64,000 bases of DNA from CAVSUZ01 sp963791885 (lineage in GTDB: Bacteria; Pseudomonadota; Alphaproteobacteria; Acetobacterales; Acetobacteraceae), in the NCBI GenBank assembly GCA_963791885.1, contig CAWBUL010000006.1, positions 1,860,001 through 1,924,000 on the forward strand. Reading direction: 5' to 3'. Positions 58,109 through 64,000 of this stretch are shown in pieces. Numbering within the stretch: the first letter of the stretch is position 1; the number at the start of each line of letters is the position of its first letter. Under the pieces are notes generated by a model. The model saw nothing but the letters and a program-made list of their open reading frames with translations, ran no database searches and had not been told where the DNA came from. Both the position numbers and the translations under genes were made by a program.

Positions 58109-59210
58109 ATGGACGGATCGCAGTTCGTCAGCCCACCCATTACCGAAAGCGGCCTCTCGCTTCGCAAGCGGCGCCGTCTGCCAATCCGCAAACTGCTGAT
58201 CGGCGCCGCAGCCGTCCTGCTCTTGATCGGCGTCGCCGCATACGGGCGCTACTACTGGAATGTGGGGCGCTTCCTGGTCTCCACCGACGACGCCACCGTG
58301 CAGGCCGAACTCGGTGATCATCAGCCCGAAAGTGTCCGGCTACATCGCCGCCGTACCGGTGCAGGACAATCAGCCAGTGCGTGCCGGCGATGTGCTCGCC
58401 CGGATTGACGATCGGGACTATCGCACCGCTCTCGCCGCCGCCCAGGCCAACGTGCAAGCCGCACAGGCCAGCATCGAAAACCTCCAGCAGCAGATCCAGG
58501 CACAGCGCTTGGCCGTGCTCCAGGCCCGAGCGACTGTCGCCGCCGACCAGGCAGCGGTCACCTTCTCGCACCAGCAATATGGACGATACTCAGTGCTTGC
58601 TCATGACGGTGCCGGAACGCTGCAGGCTGCCCAGCAATGGAGTGCGGACATTCTCGAAAAGCAGAGTGCGCAGGATCGCGACATGGCTGCCGTGAGCGTG
58701 GCCGAAAAGCAGATCGACGTGCTGAATGCCTCGCTGGCGCAGGCGAAGGCCACGCTCGCCCAGCAGCAAGCCGCGCTTCGGCAGGCCGAATTGAACCTGA
58801 GCTACACCACCATCACGGCACCCGTTGATGGGACCGTCGGCGAGCGCACCCTCCGGGTCGGCCAGTACGTGCAGGCCGGAACCCAGCTGATGGCGGTGGT
58901 GCCCCTGTCAGCCGTCTATGTGACCGCCAACTACAAGGAAACCCAGCTGACCGATGTGCATCCCGGTCAGTCTGTGACCATCGCGATCGACATGTTTCCC
59001 GACACCGCCGTACACGGTGTGGTCAACAGTATTGCGCCGGCCAGCGGCGAGGAATTCGCCCTGCTCCCGCCGGACAACGCGACCGGCAACTTCACCAAGA
59101 TCGTCCAGCGCATCCCGGTGAAGATCACCATCGATCCGCATGACCCGTTGGCCGGACGTCTGCGCCCGGGCATGTCGGTCGAGCCGACCATCGACACCCG
59201 TCATGGCTGA
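58109..59210 (+). CDS. HlyD/EmrA-family membrane fusion protein, frameshifted
   Basis: The first frame gives a cytoplasmic N-terminus and one membrane segment (KLLIGAAAVLLLIGVAAYG), then FLVSTDDATVQA. The continuation SVIISPKVSGYIAAVPV and the rest of the barrel-sandwich and coiled-coil domain (DNQPVRAGDVLARIDDRDY, LSYTTITAPVDGTVGER) lies in another frame. An indel of one or two bases near 58305-58312 joins them into about 366 residues. It forms the periplasmic link for the MFS pump that follows, whose start lies 8 bp inside this gene. Confidence 0.85.
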
Positions 59211-60771
59211 CATCGGCGCCGTCACGGAACAGCCCGTACCGCTGAAGACATGGATCGCCGTCGGCGGCTCCATCATCGGCGCGTTCATGGCGGTGCTGAA
59301 CATCCAGATCACCAATGCCTCTCTGCCGTATATCGAAGGCGGAATCGGCACCGGCGGCGTCAACGGTGCATGGGTCATCACCGCCTACCTGATCGGCGAG
59401 ATCATCGTCATCCCGATGACGGATTTTCTCTCCCGCGTGTTTTCCCTGCGCCGCTACCTGATCACCAACACGGTCCTCTTCCTCATCTTCTCGGTCGCCT
59501 GTGGCCAGGCGCACACGCTGCCCGAGATGATCGTGCTCCGTGGATTGCAAGGCTTCTCCGGCGGCGTCCTGATCCCCCTCTCCTTCACCATCATCGTCGC
59601 CATGCTGCCACCCTCGAAGCGTCCGATGGGTCTCGCTGGCTTTGCCGTCACAGCCACCTTCGCGCCTGCAATCGGTCCCACAATCGGCGGCTGGCTCACC
59701 GACAACTACGGCTGGCCCACGATCTTCTACATCAACCTGGCCCCCGGCCTGCTGATGCTTGCCGCTTTGATCTACAGTCTCCCGCGCGCGCCCATGCAGC
59801 TTGGGCTGCTCCGTTGCGGCGATTGGCTGGGCATCGCGTTGATGGCGGTCGGCCTCGCCGCGCTGCAAACCATCCTCGACGACGGCAACACCTATGATTG
59901 GTTCGGCTCACCCTTCATCGTGAAACTGAGCGTGATCGCTGCGGTGACGCTCACTGCCTTCATCGTCGTGGAACTCGTGCGCCCCGAGCCGCTGGTGAAT
60001 CTGCGCCTCCTCACCCGCCGCAATTTCGGCTTCGGTACCCTCGGCAACTTTCTGCTCGGGTTTGCGCTGTATGGCTCCGCCTATCTCCTCCCCCAATACC
60101 TCGCCAACGCTCAGGGCTTCAACTCGCAGCAGATCGGTGAGGTCATGGCCTGGACGGGCCTGCCTCAGCTCGTGCTGATTCCGTTCGTCCCCTTATTGAT
60201 GCGAAGGATCGACGCTCGGCTGCTGGTGATAGTCGGTCTGACGGTCTTTGCCGTCAGCTGCTTCATGAACTTGAATCTCGATGCGAATTACGCGGCACCG
60301 CAGCTCCTCGTGCCCAACATCACCCGCGCCTTTGGCCAGGCCTTGGTCATGACACCACTGTCCGCCATCGCCATGGTCGGCATCACCGCGGCGGAGGCGG
60401 GCAGCGCGTCCGGCCTGTTCAACATGCTCCGCAACCTGGGCGGCGCGATCGGAACCGCTGCGCTGGAAACCTTCTTCACCAAGCGCGAGCAGTACCACTC
60501 CTTCATCATCAACGCGCATGTCTCCCTGCTGCAGCCGGCCACACGCACGCGTCTGGGCGAGTTGCAGCAGTATTTCATGTCGCACGGCATGACCGATCCC
60601 ACCGCGGCGATGCACAAGGCCTTCGTCGCGCTTGGCCAGCAGATTCAGGCCCAGGCCACCTACATGGGCTACGGTGACTGCTTCGGCCTGCTCGGCGTGA
60701 TGCTGCTGGTAGCCGTGTTGTCTGTGGCCATGCTGCGCAAGGGAAGCGCATCCGGCGCCGGTGCGCACTAA
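59203..60771 (+). CDS. EmrB/QacA-type MFS efflux pump (DHA2 family)
   Basis: 522 residues with 14 predicted helices, motif C region (GFAVTATFAPAIGPTIGGWL) and LRGLQGFSGGVLIPLS, both typical of DHA2 drug:proton antiporters working with an HlyD-type adaptor. ATG 59203 overlaps the adaptor stop. It exports hydrophobic toxicants together with an outer-membrane channel not found here. Confidence 0.92.
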   Translation: MADIGAVTEQPVPLKTWIAVGGSIIGAFMAVLNIQITNASLPYIEGGIGTGGVNGAWVITAYLIGEIIVIPMTDFLSRVFSLRRYLITNTVLFLIFSVACGQAHTLPEMIVLRGLQGFSGGVLIPLSFTIIVAMLPPSKRPMGLAGFAVTATFAPAIGPTIGGWLTDNYGWPTIFYINLAPGLLMLAALIYSLPRAPMQLGLLRCGDWLGIALMAVGLAALQTILDDGNTYDWFGSPFIVKLSVIAAVTLTAFIVVELVRPEPLVNLRLLTRRNFGFGTLGNFLLGFALYGSAYLLPQYLANAQGFNSQQIGEVMAWTGLPQLVLIPFVPLLMRRIDARLLVIVGLTVFAVSCFMNLNLDANYAAPQLLVPNITRAFGQALVMTPLSAIAMVGITAAEAGSASGLFNMLRNLGGAIGTAALETFFTKREQYHSFIINAHVSLLQPATRTRLGELQQYFMSHGMTDPTAAMHKAFVALGQQIQAQATYMGYGDCFGLLGVMLLVAVLSVAMLRKGSASGAGAH

Positions 60772-61691
60772 ACCCGCGGCGCCTCGGTCTCGCCCGCCAG
60801 CACCCCTTCGATCATCCGGTACTGCTGCAGCAGAAACTCCATCACCAAACGGGTTCGCGGCGCCAGATGCCGGCGCGACGGATACACCACATAAACCGGT
60901 CGGCGCTGAACCTCGTACTCGTTCAGCAACCGGACCAGAGTGTCATCCCGCAGGTCGTCGAACGCCTGGATCTCCGCCAGCAGCGCTATGCCGTGCCCGG
61001 CGCGCGCCGCCAGCCGCACCGCTGAACTGTCATTGGCGATGAAGCCCCCTGACACACGCACATTCTGCACGCCGTCCGGCGTCTCGAACCGCCACACATC
61101 CAACTCCGGCCCGATATCGTGCACCAGGCACACATGCTCAGCGAGCTCGCTCGGCGACGACGGCGCGCCATGCCGCTCCAGGTATGACGGCGCGGCGACG
61201 ACGGCGCGACCAAACATCCCCGCAATGCGTGCACGCAGCGACAAATCGGTTTGTTCACCCGCACGCACCGCAAGATCGAGCCTCTCCTCGATCATGTCGG
61301 TGACCTTATCGCTTACCACCAGCTCCACTTTCAGTCCCGGATGCGCATCCAGCAGCAAAGGCAGCCGGGGCGTGAGGAACCGTGAGCCGACCACCGTAAT
61401 TCCCAGACGCACGAGACCTGTGGGTGAGGAACTCTGCCGCCCCAGCGCCACCTCCATCGTCTCCACCTCGTCCAGCACGGTGCGCGCATGACCCAGCAGA
61501 ACCTCTCCGTCATCGGTCAGGCTGAGCCGGCGCGTCGTGCGATGGAACAGGCGAACCTTGAAGTGCTCCTCAAGCTGCGAGATCTGACGCGTCACGGCCG
61601 ATTGACTGATCTCGCGTTCGCGCGCGACAGCGGAGAACGATCCCGTCTCCGCCACGCGAACCAGAACACCGAGGGCTCCAAGCAAATCCAT
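60768..61691 (-). CDS. LysR-type transcriptional regulator
   Basis: About 307 residues from the ATG at 61691. Winged HTH: FSAVAREREISQSAVTRQISQLEEHF, then a linker helix and a substrate-binding domain (LVRLGITVVGSRFLTPRLP). It is closest in pattern to the AaeR/DsdC-like group that controls small operons. The 3' end overlaps the efflux pump stop by 4 bp, so it may regulate that convergent pump despite not being divergent from it. Confidence 0.92.
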   Translation of the reverse strand: MDLLGALGVLVRVAETGSFSAVAREREISQSAVTRQISQLEEHFKVRLFHRTTRRLSLTDDGEVLLGHARTVLDEVETMEVALGRQSSSPTGLVRLGITVVGSRFLTPRLPLLLDAHPGLKVELVVSDKVTDMIEERLDLAVRAGEQTDLSLRARIAGMFGRAVVAAPSYLERHGAPSSPSELAEHVCLVHDIGPELDVWRFETPDGVQNVRVSGGFIANDSSAVRLAARAGHGIALLAEIQAFDDLRDDTLVRLLNEYEVQRRPVYVVYPSRRHLAPRTRLVMEFLLQQYRMIEGVLAGETEAPRV

Positions 61692-61719
61692 GCGCGTCTT
61701 GCACACCATTTCGCGCCAC

Positions 61720-61745
61720 AAAAAAAGCCTGGGAACCCCCCAGGC
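61720..61745 (-). terminator. Terminator facing the lysR gene
   Basis: On the minus strand GCCTGGG and CCCAGGC form a stem with a short loop, followed by seven T, just upstream of the LysR gene start. It would stop minus-strand transcripts coming from beyond 61745, for example read-through from the small lipoprotein gene, before they enter lysR. An attenuator in the lysR leader is the alternative. Confidence 0.7.
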
Positions 61746-61776
61746 CTCTGGCCCGACTCTGGCCGTTCCGTCGGCG

Positions 61777-62436
61777 TTGGCCTACGGGCGCTTGATCTGC
61801 CTTTTTGTGTCCCTGGTAGGACTTGCCGCGTGCAGCGCGACGGGACCCAAGCCGTCCGTCGCTCGCGGTCCCGACAACGCAACCGTTTACGTTGTCGATC
61901 GCGGCTGGCACACGGATATCGGTCTCGCCGCGGACGATGTTCGCGCACCCCTGGCCGCCGTAAAGCAGCCATTCCCCGGAGTTCGCTATCTCACCTTCGG
62001 CTTCGGTGAACGCGCGTTCTATGCGTCGCACCACACAGATCTGTTCACCATGCTGAGTGCCATGTTCCCCTCACGGGCCGCCATCTTGGTGACAGGCTTG
62101 CGCGCCGCACCGGCCGATGCCTTCGGGCCGGAGCATGTTGTGGCCCTGCCGCTCACCGCCGCCGGCCTTGCTCATCTTGATGCTTTCCTCTGGTCCTACC
62201 TACGCAAGGACTCCAGCGGCCAGCCACAACTCCTCGCACCCGGTCCCTATCCGGGCAGTCTTTTCTATGCCGCCGCTGGCACCTACGACGCCACGTTCAC
62301 CTGCAACACCTGGACGGCCGAGGGCCTGCACTTTGCAGGTCTGCCCATCAGCGCCTCAGACGTCGTGTTTTCGCGCCAGGTCATGGACCGAGCTCGCGCA
62401 CTCGCACTTACTGGCAGGGCGGCGGCCGCCCGTTAG
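61777..62436 (+). CDS. DUF2459 lipoprotein
   Basis: 219 residues from the TTG at 61777. A lipoprotein signal with lipobox (VSLVGLAAC, Cys20) is followed by the DUF2459 domain: VYVVDRGWHTDIGL, YLTFGFGERAFY, and CNTWTAEGLH. The family looks like NlpC/P60-related papain folds (the CNTW cysteine and the WHTD histidine), but its activity is unproven. Starting at 61690 would run through the terminator hairpin and would not place the lipobox correctly. Confidence 0.82.
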   Translation: MAYGRLICLFVSLVGLAACSATGPKPSVARGPDNATVYVVDRGWHTDIGLAADDVRAPLAAVKQPFPGVRYLTFGFGERAFYASHHTDLFTMLSAMFPSRAAILVTGLRAAPADAFGPEHVVALPLTAAGLAHLDAFLWSYLRKDSSGQPQLLAPGPYPGSLFYAAAGTYDATFTCNTWTAEGLHFAGLPISASDVVFSRQVMDRARALALTGRAAAAR

Positions 62437-62560
62437 TACAGACGAGGGTCGTGCCTGGTGGCAGGACGATGGTATTCGCCTTGGGGGGCGGCGGATTGCT
62501 GCTGCTGAAGCTGAGACAGCCCCCCAGCAGGAGCAGGAACAATAGGGCCAGTAAGCGCAT
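62408..62560 (-). CDS. Small lipoprotein, 50 residues
   Basis: The minus-strand frame from the ATG at 62560 reads MRLLALLFLLLLGGC, an ideal lipobox with Cys15, then SFSSSNPPPPKANTIVLPPG and a Cys/Pro-rich end (CTNGRPPPC). It overlaps the 3' end of the DUF2459 gene by 29 bp in convergent orientation. GGGGACAGG precedes the ATG. It is too short for many gene callers. Confidence 0.65.
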   Translation of the reverse strand: MRLLALLFLLLLGGCLSFSSSNPPPPKANTIVLPPGTTLVCTNGRPPPCQ

Positions 62561-62661
62561 ACCTGTCCCCTATCGCATCCCTCGTTCCGCGCCAAGACTG
62601 TTCAATCGGCACTGCGCTCCCGCATCAGGCGCCCGGCATTCAGCGGCTCCCCGTCAGAGCG

Positions 62662-63309
62662 CTAACTTCTCACCGAGGGAATGCCCACTGCGAGCTGTTC
62701 CGGCAGACCGGAAGCGTAGGCCGAACCAGGTGCTGACACAGTCTCCGATTGCGAGTGAATAGAGCCGGGCACGACCGCCCGGGGTGCCATCATGCCCTGC
62801 CACAGGAGCAGGATGCTTTGTGCTGTTGCTTCCGCGATCAGGCAATGGCCGCCTTGGTCCAGGGCGTAGATCGTTGCGCCGCTATCGCCGCGCACGCGTC
62901 GCATGGCCTCATTGATCACATCCAGGCATTGCACAACTTGCGCGGGCATGTGGAGCAGACTGTGCGACAGGATGTCTGCGATGCGCAGCACTCGCACCCC
63001 TTGTCCCATTCTGCTGCCCGATTCGCGGCCGAGCTCGAAAAAGACCGCGACGACCGGAAGCATGCTCCGGATCTCCGCCAGGATCGCCTTCACCTCTTCA
63101 TGTCCACACGCCACCAAATGCGGGGGCACTTGGGGTGGCTGAGGAGCCGAAGCTGTCAGTCCAAGTGCATGGGCAATTTCGTGTTCAATCCACTCTCGGA
63201 CCTGTGGCGGTCCGGAGCGGATTTGTTCGGGCGACAACGTAATGCCAACCATGAGAATCGACTCCCATCCAAGCCAACAATCGAGAGCATTACGGGCGGC
63301 TTGGATCAT
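62662..63309 (-). CDS. Hypothetical protein downstream of a response regulator
   Basis: Up to 215 residues; a start at 63252 (MVGITLSPEQIRSGPPQ) is also likely. No membrane segment is evident. It has HEIAHALGL (not a full HExxH zinc site), a helical centre (AILAEIRSMLPVVAVFFELG), and a Ser/Pro tail. No family is recognised. It is 9 bp after the response-regulator stop on the same strand and probably cotranscribed. Confidence 0.62.
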   Translation of the reverse strand: MIQAARNALDCWLGWESILMVGITLSPEQIRSGPPQVREWIEHEIAHALGLTASAPQPPQVPPHLVACGHEEVKAILAEIRSMLPVVAVFFELGRESGSRMGQGVRVLRIADILSHSLLHMPAQVVQCLDVINEAMRRVRGDSGATIYALDQGGHCLIAEATAQSILLLWQGMMAPRAVVPGSIHSQSETVSAPGSAYASGLPEQLAVGIPSVRS

Positions 63310-63318
63310 TGATCCTGA

Positions 63319-63705
63319 TCAAGCAGGCTTGGGGCATGCGCCATCGAGGTTCGTGCAGACAAACTTCAAAATATCCTCCTCATAAGGAGGCTTCTCCAAA
63401 ACGCCTGCTAGGCCCAGGCGGTCGGCTTCGGCCGAGATAGCAGGGGACGGCATTCCCGTAACAAGTAGGATTGGCAGACCCCAACCATCAGCCCGGAGCT
63501 TGGCTGCAAGCTGAAGCCCGCTCATGCCCGGCATATGATGATCGAGAATCATGCACGACGGGCGCGCTTTTTCATCCTCAAGAAAGGTCTTACCGTCATC
63601 ATAGGTGGCAATAGAATGGCCCGCCACCTCCAATAGAAACTTCAGCGAATCGAGCACAGCAGGATCGTCGTCGACGACCGCCACTGTACCATCCCCTTCC
63701 CACAT
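63319..63705 (-). CDS. Single-domain response regulator (CheY/FixJ-like receiver)
   Basis: 128 residues: the acidic pocket VVDDDPAVLD, phospho-acceptor Asp in MILDHHMPGMSG, conserved Thr in LLVTGM, and Lys in LEKPPYEED. There is no DNA-binding domain, so it acts through protein partners or as a phosphorelay step. It follows the histidine kinase on the same strand. Confidence 0.92.
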   Translation of the reverse strand: MWEGDGTVAVVDDDPAVLDSLKFLLEVAGHSIATYDDGKTFLEDEKARPSCMILDHHMPGMSGLQLAAKLRADGWGLPILLVTGMPSPAISAEADRLGLAGVLEKPPYEEDILKFVCTNLDGACPKPA

Positions 63706-63772
63706 ACAAGCTCCATTCCGCCCGACAAGCGACTAAGCTAATGCCACATCTCGGCCCTTGCATTGATCCGTA

Positions 63773-64000
63773 TCAAAATGGCCGGCCACTGCCAGGCGCC
63801 GCTTCGGCCGTCACTCTCGGCAAAGTCATGGTGAAGGTGGTGCCACCCTTGGGATTGTCTCGGGCTGTGAGTTCCCCACCATGCGCCTCGATGATGGTTC
63901 GGCAGATTGATAGTCCCACGCCCATCCCGTTTTGCTTCGTCGTCACGAACGGCTCAAAGAGCCGGGATCTTACAAGTTCCGGCAATCCCGCCCCGGAATC
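63773..64000 (-). CDS. Histidine kinase C-terminal ATPase domain, cut by the window edge
   Basis: The visible end contains the F box (LFEPFVTTKQNGMGVGLSI) and G2 region (GGELTARDNPKGGTTFTMTLP) of a HATPase_c domain, in the style of FixL/hybrid PAS kinases. The sensor and His-box parts lie to the right of 64000. It is the likely partner of the receiver gene. Confidence 0.9.
   Translation of the reverse strand, partial: DSGAGLPELVRSRLFEPFVTTKQNGMGVGLSICRTIIEAHGGELTARDNPKGGTTFTMTLPRVTAEAAPGSGRPF

Overview
The window is a high-GC bacterial chromosome segment, most likely from an alphaproteobacterium of the Acetobacteraceae/Rhodospirillales type. Pointers are a GapR (DUF2312) homologue, a 110-residue seven-iron FdxA, a catalytically degenerate dihydroorotase next to pyrB, a carA with an extra N-terminal helix-turn-helix-like domain, and a direct-repeat GTTC-N7-GTTC LexA-type box. 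No rRNA operon or CRISPR array is visible. Coding density is high. At least six genes that are otherwise intact are interrupted by single-base indels (near 697, 4340, 12353, 28151, 58308, and possibly 10360). One of them is pyrB, so draft-sequence errors are at least as likely as real mutations.

Layout. 0-6.3 kb (mostly minus strand): a methyltransferase/coiled-coil protein running off the left edge, a four-copy tandem stem-loop repeat, a PHB-depolymerase-type esterase, an acyl carrier protein with a FkbH-type glyceryl-transfer enzyme, an MFS transporter and a NIPSNAP protein. 6.3-10.7 kb (plus): an EamA transporter, a DUF1932 dehydrogenase, an iron alcohol dehydrogenase, fdxA, a DUF1244 gene and gapR. 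11-17.3 kb: a TPR protein, a penicillin-acylase-type Ntn hydrolase and the N-end-rule transferase bpt. 17.4-26.1 kb: a sugar ABC transporter whose permease is separated from its ATPase and binding protein by an insertion-sequence graveyard. There an IS1595 remnant, a DUF6471 gene and one membrane-protein gene were hit in turn by IS630, IS5 and a second IS630. Next to the graveyard is a short self-contained transcription unit holding the two halves of a tRNA-like cloverleaf in reversed order, followed by its own terminator. This is the most unusual item in the window.

26-41.6 kb is a pyrimidine/carbamoyl-phosphate neighbourhood: pyrC-like and pyrB on the minus strand, then a 1163-residue multi-domain FAD/Fe-S oxidoreductase with a PyrK-like tail, carA, a small overlapping ORF and carB on the plus strand. 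Between them lie a hydrolase, a ketopantoate-reductase homologue, a beta-helix protein, tRNA-Gly(UCC) and an orphan dppF-type ATPase. 41.6-45.1 kb: greA, a threonine ammonia-lyase, a catalytically dead HtrA-like protein and a metallo-beta-lactamase-fold hydrolase. 45-49 kb: a gamma-glutamyltransferase pseudogene, an SDR, an MFS carrier and an ABM-domain monooxygenase.

49.1-55.2 kb is a compact catabolic operon. A two-subunit Rieske oxygenase is followed by a three-gene molybdenum hydroxylase whose Fe-S subunit carries a fused CoxG domain. The combination suggests attack on an aromatic or N-heterocyclic compound, but the substrate cannot be read from sequence. 55.2-64 kb: an ABC-2 exporter, a methyltransferase, an HlyD/EmrB-type efflux pair with a convergent LysR regulator, lipoproteins, and a two-component pair running off the right edge.

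Repeated small structures run through the window. A stem-loop family has a shared core and compensating arms (1.2, 8.1, 9.5 and 41.6 kb). A 59-bp hairpin repeat occurs at 9.4 and 29.5 kb. A 49-bp palindrome with IS630-like ends lies at 48.9 kb.
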